This document shows, one piece after another, positions 47,375-59,356 of a stretch of DNA of 64,000 nucleotides. Positions within the stretch are counted from its first letter, which is position 1, and each line of letters begins with the position of its first letter. The DNA comes from Leucaena leucocephala (taxonomy: Eukaryota; Streptophyta; Magnoliopsida; Fabales; Fabaceae): assembly GCA_037074615.1 (NCBI GenBank), contig CM073544.1, positions 15,331,891 to 15,395,890 of the forward strand, given 5' to 3'. The notes below the pieces were generated by a model. That model had not been told where the DNA came from, ran no database searches, and saw only the letters and a program-made list of their open reading frames with translations. The position numbers and the translations under genes were made by a program.

Positions 47375-47944
47375 TCAGCGAGAAAAGGCGTAGAGCACGA
47401 GAACGATGTAGATGATTAGTGCCAAGGGAACGAGAAAAAGCAGGGGACCAATAGCTGCAAAAGTGTAGTGACTCCCACAAGCCAAAGTTCCCAACTTGAT
47501 CTGCACAAGATTCAACAGAGCCATGACCAAGAACCCACATCCAAAAACCGATCCAATAGCCGAAACGAGAATCCCCATCCTGAGAGCCAAAATATCAACT
47601 TTCACAACGAAGCTCAAGGAGTCATTGCGCACGCCGGCAACACCCAGAGCATCGGCTTCCTCCACGCCCTTGCTGATGTTGATGGCTTGTTTGAGAGCCA
47701 AGGCGATGAGGCTGGAGAAGAGGAAGAAGCTGAAGGAGTAGACGTGGTAGGTGATGAGGCCTTCGGCAAAGGAAGGCCCGGCAGCGCAGGTGGTGCCGGC
47801 GTCGACGAGGGTGGAATAAGTATTGGTGGATGTGATGCCGAGGAAGAGCGCCAAGGTGAAGAGTGAGTTTACGTTGACGATGCCATCTAGGGCCATAATG
47901 TGGATGGTCGTCGAGGTTACTCTGCGGCGTAACACGGCGGACAT
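47375..47944 (-). CDS. MEE60-like multi-pass membrane protein
   Basis: Intron-free frame of 189 aa starting MSAVLRRRVTSTTIHIMALD. The block ALDGIVNVNSLFTLALFLGI near the N-terminus and VQIKLGTLACGSHYTFAAIG near the C-terminus recall the plant family that includes MATERNAL EFFECT EMBRYO ARREST 60. Four hydrophobic segments fit: ~23-40, ~68-90, ~118-145 and ~158-185. Biochemical function is unknown. Upstream in-frame sequence has no ATG before a stop, so the start at 47944 stands. Codon use is GC-richer than surrounding DNA. Family name is from memory. Confidence 0.72.
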   Translation of the reverse strand: MSAVLRRRVTSTTIHIMALDGIVNVNSLFTLALFLGITSTNTYSTLVDAGTTCAAGPSFAEGLITYHVYSFSFFLFSSLIALALKQAINISKGVEEADALGVAGVRNDSLSFVVKVDILALRMGILVSAIGSVFGCGFLVMALLNLVQIKLGTLACGSHYTFAAIGPLLFLVPLALIIYIVLVLYAFSR

Positions 47945-48151
47945 TTCTTGAGAGCCGATGGAGGAAGAGGTGGAGGCAGGAGAAGGAGGAGGATCATCAT
48001 TGTGCTTGTTTTGAGAAGGGGATTTTGCTTTTTGATGAGTGATTCCTTGTACTAAGTGTGATGGTGGCGTAGAAGATTGAATTTAGGATCCAATAACTTG
48101 CTTGGGTTGGCAAGGAAGCGCGCGGGAGTGGAGAAAGAAAAAACACCAAAA

Positions 48152-48223
48152 CGCCGTTGCCAGGGATCGAATGCGGGACGCCCGCGTGACAGGCTGGAAT
48201 AATAACCACTATACTAGTCTCAT
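48152..48223 (-). pseudogene. Degenerate tRNA-Asp (GTC)
   Basis: Minus strand reads TAGTATAGTGGTTATTATTC, then CCAGCCTGTCACGCGGGCG, TTCGATCCCTGGCAACGGCG, an almost complete plant tRNA-Asp: D-arm, anticodon loop with GTC, T-loop TTCGATC and 3' acceptor half CAACGGCG. The 5' seven bases (ATGAGAC) do not pair with the 3' half, and the anticodon stem has at least one mismatch. It is therefore a pseudo-tRNA. It lies ~210 bases upstream of the MEE60-like start codon. Confidence 0.7.
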
Positions 48224-48261
48224 AAAATTGTGAAAGCGCTAATTTAAAAATACTTGAAACG

Positions 48262-48361
48262 GGATTGGAAGGCCTTTACGGTGTATGGGCAACCCCTTTC
48301 TTCTCGTAGAATTGAGCTGGCACTGAAATTGAAGGGGACAAAATATGAATGCAGCGAAGTA
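48262..48361 (+). pseudogene. Tau-class GST N-terminal scrap
   Basis: One frame reads WKAFTVYGQPLSSRRIELAL plus KLKGTKYECSE, like the thioredoxin-fold start of tau GSTs (VxLxGxxxSPFxxRVxxALKLKGIxYE). It then runs into unrelated sequence at 48361. No start context, no C-terminal helical domain and no second exon were found. A short gene relic of about 33 codons. Confidence 0.45.
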
Positions 48362-50207
48362 TGCGTCTTCAGTCTTAAACTTTATCCACTCAGTCCACCC
48401 CATTATTGGCATCATCAAGCTCTTCCATCAACGCCAGTTTGAGTGTTTAACTTTGACTTTGGTTCTGGCATTTACCTATGAAAAGTAGTTGCATAACTAC
48501 TTTCTCATCAAATTGACACATGACAAATGCAGTTAAAATAAAATGAATTAGATATATATATAGTCAGAGAGAGGGCCGTAAACTTGTAGTTGTAGCTGTA
48601 AAATAGAAAGCAGGATGTTAACAAGGGGAAGACGACATAGAAGAAGCTGAATAATTGAAGTGGAGCTTTGGTTGCTAGGGATTTGGTTGAATGTTAGTTG
48701 GGCCTTCACCGATCTTTTCTGAACTACCGCCTTTTTTTGTTTGCTTTTGTTCGCGTGAATCATTCCATCTGCTACTAAACCGTATGCTAAAGTCACGAAT
48801 CTCACTTTTGAAACTGAAGTTATCAGTATTATAGTACACGATCAAATGTTAAATATGTCTTTTTATATATCATATTAATTTAAGTACGACTACCTAGTGA
48901 GTGAGTCATCTTTCGATGTAGCTTTAAGAATGACTAATTGGCGGGTGTTGTGGTCTTGGGGATAGTGGGCAAGTAGAAATTAGTTGGGAAGGGTTAACAA
49001 GATCCACGACGATGTGCAGAAAACTCATATATGCTACTATATACATGCTCCCATGTCTGCTTCTGAAGATTCAATCAATCAGAGACAGCTTTTGGGTGTT
49101 GAGCGACAATTGTTTATAATAACTAACTATTTGATGATGTTGTCTTCCGAGCTCCGTATATTAAGGTGGGAAGGCAATATGCATTCAGTGAATCACACCT
49201 AAACAACAATCAGCTGACTTTATTGACTTTAAAGGACGCACATGAACGCCAAATTTAGTAGCTAAGCCATTAAAACTAGAGACAAAACCCTCTTTCTGGA
49301 CATACAAATAGTACACACACCCCATGTCTCTCTTGTAATGTCCTCTTGTTAAATGTTAATTACATTACATCCCATGAGAGACTTCTTGTAAAAGACCTAA
49401 ACTTTCATATTTTTTGTTTAATCAAGACTTAATTTATATATAAAAAAAGTTAATTTAACTTAATTTAAAAGGAATAACTCTGGCTCATTAGCGTCCGCAA
49501 AAGAAGTTCTCATCCTCTTATCCCATAAAAAAAGAACTGGGAACATAAACGTCTTTCCCTTTCTTTTTTTTGTTTTTGCCCACAAACGTCTTGATTTCAA
49601 CCAAGCATTATTGTCGCCCATCTACCTCATAGCATTAAATTAAATGCACCTAAATACATATTATAAATCCACAAGGACGTTTAGATGGTACTTCTATTTT
49701 CGATGACAATCAGAATAACAGGGCCTCATATTTGTATATTCGAGTTGGTTGGGTCTCTTTAAGGAAATATTATGTCTGCAGAATTGAGAGTGGTGGAGTG
49801 GTTCCCCTGGTGTGGCCTTTAGACGCAACTTCTGCTGCTAGTTCTTCAACAAATGGCAGTTGAACCCAGCCGGACAGCTGTTTGAACCGTACGGCTCAAC
49901 TACTAAAGCCGATCACTGCATCTCTCGAACTCACTCATGCTCTCTCTCAGACACTACCGCTGGCCCCACCCTACCCTACCCTCCCCCTTCATCACCCACT
50001 CCTCTTCTCGTCTCCTTTAAAGTTCATTTATCTTTTCTATAATCCCCTGCCCCCTCTCGTTTTTACTTGCCACTATCCAGTTTTATTCATCTTCTCTTCG
50101 CCGTCTCTCTGGTATCAACTAATTATTGCAGCTTCTACAACAAGTGACAACCATTTTTGCCAATCATCTACCCATCTGGCTTCAACCACAACCCTGCTTC
50201 CCTTTTG
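48362..50207 (+). promoter_or_regulatory. Upstream region and leader of the 50.2 kb gene
   Basis: About 1.85 kb. Mostly AT-rich and without a gene. The final ~350 bases (49860-50207) are C/T-rich with CTCTCTC and CCCTACCCT runs, as in a plant 5' leader. The short frames at 49860-50042 and 49882-50208 are probably leader, not protein. Confidence 0.4.
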
Positions 50208-52084
50208 ATGATGGCTGTTGACCCACACACTGGTGAATCAACGCTTCCTCCTCAGTTAGTTCCTGACAAGCACAACGATGTTCTATCTGAAGACCACAAC
50301 TTCTCCGACCAAAAAGCCTCTGCTTTAAATCCCCGCGAGTTTGGATCCCATATAGCTTCTCTCGTTCCTACCGCCGAGGCACAGAGCAACTGCGACAAGG
50401 ACGACGATTTCATCTCTGAGCTTACTCGTGAGATGGCTAACTTCATGTTTCAGGACGACGACCAATTCCACCTGTCGGGCATTGGCTCCAGCGATGTGGA
50501 CATGGTACTGCTCTTTTAATTCATCTCCTCTGCTCATGTATTCAATAGGGAAAAATTCAAATTTTTGTTGTTTCGATGTTCTTTCTTTGCTGTAATCTCT
50601 AGAACTTAATTTTTTCCCTGGTTTGTCCCGGCTTATTCTTCCTTTTCGTGAAGTCATGGGATTCAAGTGATTCGTCCCAATCCACTCTCTGGTCGCCGTT
50701 GGGTTCAAACCAAGGGAGCCCAGATGGCCCTTCTCTGGGACCGACGCCGCCAGCTACGCCATGTGACGGCAAAGACTCTTGTCGGGAGACCACATACGAC
50801 GTCGTTGGGATGTTTGAGAAGATGAACATCGACGAAAGAGGGCATTCAAAATACCTCCACGGTTATGGGAATCACAGCTTCAGCCAAGCTCTCATTGACC
50901 AACAAATTCGAGCTGTTCAGGTGAGATACGCCGTAATATCCTCATCTTCTTGGGAAGTAATGAAAATTACCCAGTTTTATGATGATTACTCACTTCGTTG
51001 AATGGTTTATTTACATGAAGCAGTTATCTCGCCTAAATCAACAACAGATGATGAAGCAAAAGCTCGCTGCATATCCGGAAAGCCAAGCCCAGATTTCTCA
51101 TCAAACCGGACCCAGCGAACAGGTTCAGCAAGTTCAGAAGAAAGGTAAAGGTTGCAACGTCGGGTCGGGTAATGCGCGCAGGAATCGCCCGCCGCCCCTG
51201 TTTACTTCGAGCACCCGAGCCGGTTCCCTGCCGCAGACACAAAACCAGCAGCAAGCATCCTGGTCGGGTTCTCGAACCGGGTCACGTGGGACCGACGTGT
51301 TCCTGCCTCGCGTGAGCGCCGCTCCACTTGAATCACGCAAGAAGTCAGGTAATACGAAGATACTATGAAGTCGATTCGTGAAGTTGCTTCAAGATTTGGT
51401 TGTCTATTGTTCTAGTTCAGGAGTCGTTGAAGTAGTTGGCTCTGAAATGGAATATCAACTATCTTAAACCATAATTTAAGGATTTATTGCCGAGTAAGTG
51501 TCCGAATTTGTTTTTCTTCCCCCCTTGAAAGATGCGTTTTAGCCTGGAATCCCGTCAGTGTGAGGGCGATCGAATATTCTATTAAACGCAGAACATGCAA
51601 GTTTTGATCCAAGAAAAGATTCTTATTTGATGGCAGAAACATAAGATGGGGTTTTGTATATTTGCATCTTCTAAAAAGTAGATGTTTACATGTCAGGTTG
51701 CTCCACTGTACTGATTCCGGCGAGAGTAGTGCAGGCATTACAACTCCACTTTGACCAAATGGCTGCCACGTCTGGGCCCAAAGCCAGTGGCTTCCCTCGC
51801 CTGCGAGGTACCCAATTTCTGAGAACTGATATTTATTATTATTTCAACCACATGGCATTGGCTTTGATTGAAAGTGGCGTGAGGGAAAAGCCAGCTCACA
51901 ATAGAAAAATAGCAGTTGGCGAACGCCAACCATTTGAGTTGACTAACGATAGTTGTTGTCATTTGCAGAAGTTCTCGTGAGTAACAAGGACGGCATGTAT
52001 TCGCTGCAGAAGCGACAATCACGGAAGGAGCAAACAGCAAATATGCAGAACGAGACGAGGTTGCCTCAAGAATGGACTTATTAA
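50208..52084 (+). CDS. Conserved plant protein of unknown function with DVFLPR motif
   Basis: Five exons: 50208-50504, 50654-50920, 51021-51348, 51697-51807 and 51969-52084, total 1119 nt, 372 aa. Two ATGs are adjacent (50208, 50211). The N-terminus has ISELTREMANFMFQDDD. Exon 2 starts SWDSSDSSQSTLWSPLGSNQ and continues with Ser/Pro-rich TPPATP and YDVVGMFEKMNIDE. Exon 3 is Gln-rich with LSRLNQQQMMKQKL and ends RGTDVFLPRVS. The last exons give RVVQALQLHFDQM and LPQEWTY. This motif order occurs in a plant family I recognise by pattern but cannot name with certainty. No enzyme domain or TM segment is visible; low complexity and short motifs suggest a nuclear or RNA-related scaffold (inference). 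Exon 3 has a tandem NAG acceptor (AAGCAG), giving +/- one Gln. Confidence 0.75.
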
Positions 52085-55000
52085 TATGGAGGAACCACTT
52101 GGAGGATCGCATGATGCTGTTTTGGCAGTTTTAGAAGAAGGAGCAGGGCAGAGAGAAAAATAAAGGGCCCCGAGAGGAATCAACGGGGGAATCTTTCTAG
52201 ATGGAAGTTAGGAAGAATCCGGGTGAATAGTACCAAATTGAGAATATTTTCGAGAATTGTCTGTGTTGTATTCTTTGTTTGGTGGGGTTAGACTCTCGAG
52301 TCAGACGCAGAATAAAAAAAAAATAAGAGGGGGTTGTGGAATGAATTTTTAGTTTTTACGGTTACAGGATGATGATAATAAAGCTTCAGTATAAAAGATG
52401 AAACAGAACAAGAGACCAGTGCAGGGCAGAGGTATCACTAAGCTATTAGCTCAGAGTGGGGTAAAGATAGTGACTTTACTATTAAGGATGCATTTTAATA
52501 ATCCTTTGTACTATTGTATTGGAATAATGAGTAAATAAATATCGACTTGGGCCGTTCTTGTGTGTTACTGGTATTTATAATTTATATGACTTCAAGTTAA
52601 ACGCAAAGCGTGAATTTGTGTGGGGTGGATATTTAGCAAAAGAGGCTACAAACTAATTTGGCATGCAGAATAAAGGCATCATTTGTTTAATCTAAGAATA
52701 AATAAAAAATTTGAAGTAGTTGGATTTCAATAAATTTATTAGAGTCAAGTTCCATGAGTTAAGGAAATTATAAAAATATTTATAGAGGTGGGAATTGGTG
52801 ACCGTTGACAAAGTCCAAATGCATCTCCTTTCTTTGTATCTCTCCCTACCTGTATCCATCATTATTTTAGGACCATCCTATGCATAATATCTCAGAAATT
52901 CATTTAAAATATTCATATTCGTCTTTTAATTTTTAGAATATTCCGGTACACATAAAAAATGAATGAATATATATTGACAAGATTCTGAACAAATAGGTTC
53001 CCATAAATTAAAAAAAAATCATCATGTATAACTCTTTTAAAATGTCTACTTTTTTCCTTGCTATATCCAAAAGTGTTTAAACCCTTAACTTATATACACA
53101 TCTTGAGCTAGCATCATAACTCATAAAATATACTTTATTTTTTGTATATCTACTTGCCGAAAGCAATTTTAATTAGTCCATAACCTTTAAGAATTAATCA
53201 AACGATGGATATATCATAAATTGAAATTTTAACTACCCTTACTAATAAAATAATTATAAACTTCTATACATTGTTTATTAATAAAGTATGGTTGAGAATG
53301 TGGAAAGAGTTGTACAAAATTGCAATTATTTGTTGATGTAGAATACTCTCACCTATTCTAAATACAAGCCCTAATTATCTATTAATTCACCAAGAATAAA
53401 TATATTGGTTAAATTGACTATTTGTCATTATTATATAAAGATTATGTCATGTTTTAAAAAATGGCCCTCTTTTAATAAGAGTCAAGAGTATTAAACGTGA
53501 AAAACAAGGAGTGAGAAAACTAGGGATTAGTCTCTCTTTTATCAAATATGGAGCGAAATTAAAATACACTACTTGCCTCTCTTTTATCTAAAGAGATTAG
53601 TCTCTTGGTAAATGTGTATATATATATATATATGTATGTATTACAACATTTAGGGCGTCATTATATTGATTAATTATCGTTCAAAAGGTTGAGTATTGAT
53701 CTCTCTTTCTTTCATTTTACGTATGAAGAGAGAGCGAGAGAGAAGGAATATAATTAATGAGTAACTCATTTGTTACGTCAACAGTCGCATTCGATGCTCA
53801 AGATCACATCGTTATGGCCATGGGCCTCACTTTATTATAAAAGAAGAACAAGAAGAATAAGCGCCAAACTAATTCTGAATATGATTGAACAATGTCAGCG
53901 TTCCATGTAAATGTTAGCTATCCTTAATTTTCTAGAAAAATTATTTATAATAATTGAATTCAAGTAAACCGCACCACTTGACAAGATGACAGGGATCCTT
54001 GCAAGCCTGATGAGTTGGAGCAGTAGTAGCTTGTGCGAGAGATTCCACCAATACTTAAAACATTTATACACACTTGATTGATGATGACGATCCTGAAAGG
54101 GATTGATTTGATTTCAGAATTGAATAAAAAATAAATTGAAGATGGATATAGCTGCCTTGCATGGGACGCATACGTGCGAGCGATCAAAATAAGTGGGTTT
54201 TTTGTGGTGTCATCGTGGACTGCGAGAAAATGAAAGGCAATTACTACAAGGTAGCAGAGCTGGATTTGTAGTTCGAGCTTGTGTTTCTGTGCTTTATTGA
54301 ACTTGGCCATGTGGAATCTCAGTTATATATATATATGTGCTTTAAAAAGAGAGAATTAATATATCATATATTCGCTCTTTTGATGTATTATCATATGCTT
54401 CCTATTTGTCTCTTCCCGGAGGTCTCGTACTGTGTTCGTGGATGATTTCCTTAAAGGGAAGTACTATTCCGAATTTTCAACCAACTTCATAAACCAATAA
54501 AAAAACAAACTAATTTGGGAATAAAAGGTAAATATTTAATCTTACTTCTTCAAGAGAATATAAAATCGTTTTCCTTCAAAACAAATAGAATAAAAATATT
54601 AATATAAAACAAAACCGCTTAACTAGCCCAATTTATAATTGAATGTAACATTCATTTTTCTTAATAACCGAATATGACCTTCCACATTTGAATAAAAATG
54701 TCAAATCTCATAATACAAATGAAGAATGCATCCATTTGGATTACATGTTTACAGAATATGGAGGATTGAGAACGAATGAATTTTTCGATCCGCCCCACGA
54801 GCATTAGCTTGTTATCCAAAAAATAAAAGAATGAATGATTGAATTTGGAAAGCCCAAATACATTTGGGTCTAAACTCAACAAACATACGCAAGTTATCTG
54901 AGGAGGGTTAGATCTTTGGTTAAGGGTGTTTATATTTAAGGTGATAATATTTTGAATAAGATTACTTCTAATGGGAGAATATTTATATTTAACAAAAAAA

Positions 55001-56007
55001 AAAAAACACAAATGGTTACCTAAACATCTCCCGGTGATCCCAGCCTTCACCCCTTTGAGCAACTCCTCCCCATTCTGCGATAATATCTTTTATGAGAGTT
55101 TGTTGCTTTTTCCATTTTTCATCCAAGTTCGTTGTGACCATAATTGTAGGATCTTAAATTAACCTGTGCACTGCTTATGATCTTATCCATGAACCTGCCG
55201 GCAAAATAAGTAACGATTTATGCGGTTTTAGCTTTTTACGCAATGACAAAAGGCAGATGGATTTATTTTGTAAACCTAGACTTCATCTCTTATTTTAATA
55301 TGATCACTCGATCACATTTTTAAAGTAATGCATGTTGTGCAAAGAAATTAAATTATTCGTTGACGGGAGAAAATTTTGATAAGATGTTTGAAATAAGAAA
55401 ATATATAATTTATTTGAATAAGATGTTTTGAAGGATTTTGAAGGATGCATGTAATCCACGGGATTGCGGGGATTTTTGGTATTATTCTGGCACAAATTCT
55501 CTTCAGGTAAAAAAAAAATTCCATGCTGTAACCATTATATATTTTCTAAATAACCATGCTTTTGAAAATTAAAAGGAATCCAAATTATCTCATCACTTAT
55601 ATAAAAAATCTTACATGTTTAATTTTTTTCCCTTTAATTCATGAATTCAAGTTATTAAGTGCATGCATGAAACATGCACATAAATAAAATACATTAGGAA
55701 TGCTATGATTCTTAATAATATCATAATGTTACTAGTGTAGATCATATACATTGAACCAATTAAGCTACTATTGAATGATTCAGATCCTATACATGGAGGT
55801 CTAACACAGGGACCTGTATACATACATGGCACATCCAACTCAAACTGAATAAAATGGAGCCGATGTATTTTCTTAAAAAAATCATATTACAGTATTTTAA
55901 TAAAAATAGCAGTAGGTTCAATGTAAAGGTCAGAATTTGGAATGATGGGTTCACTTGGTTTTCCTTGCCTTTTGGTTTTCATTTGGAGCCTTCATAGTTC
56001 ATATCTA
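52085..56007. other. Gene-poor AT-rich interval
   Basis: About 3.9 kb. The first ~450 bases hold the 3' UTR of the preceding gene. The rest is AT-rich, with a (TA)n run at ~53620-53634 and many homopolymers. Minus-strand frames at 53960-54310 and 54661-55062 have no recognisable domain. I see nothing else. Confidence 0.45.
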
Positions 56008-56039
56008 CACTACAAAAAAATATACATTTGGCGATGACT

Positions 56040-56200
56040 TTTCAGCGGCGACTTCATTGTCGCCGCTGAAAGTCTTCACTTTCTGCGGCGACAAGGAAGT
56101 CGCCGCTGAAAGTCCCACTTTCAGCGGCGACAAGTAAGTCGCCGCTGAAAGTCCTGACTTTCTGCGATGACAATAAAGTCGCCGCTGAAAGTCATACTTT
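56040..56200. repeat. CACTA 5' subterminal repeat array
   Basis: Seven GGCGAC/GTCGCC motifs in ~160 bases, arranged as inverted pairs around short spacers (for example TTTCAGCGGCGACAAGTAAG then TCGCCGCTGAAAGT). Similar arrays lie at 56860-56935, 57776-57852 and 61328-61510. Expected TnpA binding sites. Confidence 0.8.
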
Positions 56201-56233
56201 CTGCAACTTTCACTTTTAATGTCATGCATGTGA

Positions 56234-57790
56234 AAAGAGGAGATGAAATAGGGATATATTCATGAGAAAAATATTATACATATGTTTCAATGTGAGTTCA
56301 TCATCTATATGTATGTGTTAGAGATAATGTGGGGAGGAGATAGAGAGAGGGAGATGTGAGTGTGAGAGATAAGGAGAAATAATATACGTAAAATACGACC
56401 GTATATATATTTTTAGTTACTGTTACATATACTCTATATTACTATATTTTATATAACATCCTAACTTATATAAAAAGAATTTGTAAGGTATTATTGAGTT
56501 TAAGAATATTTTTCTGACAATTAAAAAGTCTCAAAAGTGAAATTTTAGAAAAATAATAAGCAAAAGAATAATCATTAAAAATATTTTTGGGTTAAGAAAA
56601 ATATATAAAATAAATTTTTTGGGGGCATAGGAGTTGTGAAAGAGTTTATTTTCCTAAAACAGACCTAAATGATTTCATACCTATTTTTTGGGAATTAAAG
56701 ACTTATTTTATTTCAAAATTGAAGAAAAATAGTTCGAGGTTATTATTTGCTCAGAAAAATTTATAAAAATTATATAATGAGTTGAAGAAGCTATTGGAGG
56801 AAAAATATGATTAATATTTTAAGAGGATTATTTGTAAAAATTACTAGGTTCAAGTCCTACTTTCAGTGGCGACAAATGTACGTCGCCGCTGAAAGTTTGA
56901 CTTTCAGCGGCGACAAATCAAAGTCGACGCTGATGTTCAAAATTTATAATTTTAAGTGGCATTAATGTATTAGATAGTTTGTCTCCGCTAAAAGTAGTTA
57001 TACAATTTTTTCCCATTTGAATTTATTTCAAATAACTATATAATAGATAAAATTAAATTATTGAATAATGTGAATTTTAAATAATAAAATAAAGAATTGC
57101 ACATGTTATTATAGTAAAGAAATATTTATACAAATAATAATGTGATGCTTGTAAAAAGAAGTAAATGAGACAAGGATATATCTATGAGAGAGATATTGTA
57201 AATGTGGGTCAATGAGAGTGAGAGTGAATATGTGTGTGTTATACATAATATGGGGGAGGAGATAGAGAGAGGTAGATGTGTGTGTGAGAGATAAGGAGAA
57301 ATAATATACGTAAAAAATGAGCGTATATATATTTTTAGTTACTGTTACATATTCTTATATTACTACATTTTATATAACATCCTAACTTGTATAAAAAGAA
57401 TTTGTAAGGTATTATTAAGTTTAAGAATATTTTTCTGTAATTAAAAAGTCTCAAAAGTGAAATTTTAGAAAAATAATAAAGGAAAGAATAATCATTAAAA
57501 ATATTTTTGAGTTAAGAAAAATATATAAAATAAGTATTTTGGGGGCATAAGAGTTATGAAAGAGTTAATTTTTCCAAAATAGACCCAAATGATTTCATAC
57601 CTATTTTTAGGGAATTAAAGACTTATTTTTTAAAAAAATTTAAAAAAATAGTTAGAGGTTATTATTTACCCAAAAAAGTTTATAAAAATTCTATAATGAG
57701 TTGAAAAAGCTATTGGAGGAAAAATATGATTAATATTTTAAGAGGATTATTTGTAAAAATTATTAGGTTAAAGTTAAACTTTCAACGGCG
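56234..57790. repeat. ~640-bp direct repeat in the CACTA 5' region
   Basis: Unit 1 (56234-56872) and unit 2 (57156-57790) share almost their full length: GGATATAT-ATGAGA, GGAGGAGATAGAGAGAG, GAGATAAGGAGAAATAATAT, ATATTTTTAGTTACTGTTAC, GCATA-GAGTT-TGAAAGAGTT and AAAATATGATTAATATTTTA. Each unit ends in a short cluster of GCGGCGAC-type motifs. This is an internal duplication about 918 bp apart. Confidence 0.8.
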
Positions 57791-57852
57791 ACAAGATATA
57801 GTCGTCGCTTAAAGATATTTTAGCAACGACTTTATTTTGTCGCCGCTGATAC

Positions 57853-59356
57853 GTTTTAATATTGTGCTAGGTTTCCTTCTCTTCTTCATTTCTCACCGAG
57901 TGTCCTGCTTCAGAGAACACGCGAAACATCGAGAGCGGGAGCGAGAGCACGAGGGAAGGACCAGAGGATTGTGACGTTGGAGGAGTGACTGGAGGTCGAA
58001 GATCCAGCTTGTGACGTCGTCGGCCATCGGAGGTGAATTCTCCGAGTTCGTCTTCAATTTGTCTCGTTTGTTTTATTTCGATTGTGGGGTGGGTCACCGA
58101 TTGAAGTCAAGATTTTGAGTAGCTTTTGGTTGATTGAGTGAAAATGAGTAAGTATTTGACTTTTTTGAGTTCAAACCGAACCAAAATCGTTCGACGGTGG
58201 GGTTGGATGCAGCTTTACTGTGCCGATGCGTTTTAGGGTTTGTACATGTTTAAATTTGGGTTTTTTGGGATTAAATCTCAGATTAAGTAATCAATGAAGC
58301 TTTAATCTCCAAATTTGGTTGTTGTATGCTGTGTCACATTTCTGAATGGTGTTGCCGAAGAGGGGAGCTTTTGTTTGTTGGAATTTTGTTCTTGCGTGCC
58401 TTCTAAATTTTCTTTCATTGATCTCTCTTAAGTTGTCTTGAGAACGAAGCTATTGGACTTGTGCCTCTAAGTATTTCCTTCTGCCCTGTTTTTTTCATTC
58501 AATTCACAATCCCGTAATCCGTCTCATACATATATTGATCAACTTGTGTGTTAAGTTTTGAGTAGTTCAATACAACACTAACCCACAGTTAGCTAATGCA
58601 CATCTCTAGGCCCTTAGATACTCCCATTGAATAAAATAAATGAAGCCATTTTGGGTTTTCTTCTCCAAGACAGAAAAAACTTCCTGGTTTTATTCTCTGT
58701 TTGTCTAAAATTGCCATTAATAAATTCCAATGATGTCCCTCATGCTATCCCCAATACCTTTTGCTTTATGTATTCATGGGCTAAAATGAGATGACCGAAA
58801 CACTAGCTTCTTCCATCAAACCACTTTGATGAAGAAGAAGAAGAAACAAAGATTCTATGTCTGAAAAGGGAAGATGACAATTGGATTGATGATCGCATTG
58901 TAGTTAACATATTTATATGTATGAGTTTTTTACTAACATGTCTGACTTCTCATTGTATGCTTTGTTTACATTTATATAATCTTCTATAATTTTTCATCCA
59001 AATACTTTTCAATATTGTTGAATTATTGCATTTTACTATGTATGGCAGAACAACTCTTTTTAAGGATTATATCCTTATATTGCATTTTACTATGTATGAC
59101 AGAACAACTCCTTAGACATGACTTTAACCAGATTTTTTCTGTCGGTATTGCCAACGCACACTTCTCACCGATGTGGGAATTAAACTCCACCTTCGGTGAT
59201 GATAGAGAATAGCCACTAAACTTAGGTCCTCTTTGGCTCATTGATTACTTGATATGGTATATTTTATTGAATGAAATTACTTGATATGGTACATTTTATT
59301 AATATCTACATTGATTGATTGATATTTTTTAAATAGAATGTATATTTTTGTAGGAT
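57853..59356 (+). other. CACTA internal region upstream of the TnpA-like frame
   Basis: A GC-richer stretch at 57880-58035 looks like a 5' leader and ends with a plausible donor (CGGAG-GTGAATTC at ~58031). It is followed by ~1.3 kb of AT-rich sequence that would be a leader intron ending TTGTAG at ~59353, just before ATG 59357. No other coding signal is seen. Confidence 0.45.

Noticed and set aside
47468..47866. 132-aa plus-strand frame rich in Gly/Glu
   Set aside because: Antisense to the MEE60-like gene; low-complexity artefact of its codon use.
56005..56229. Open frames through the CACTA subterminal repeats
   Set aside because: They are by-products of the GCGGCGAC repeats and not protein genes.
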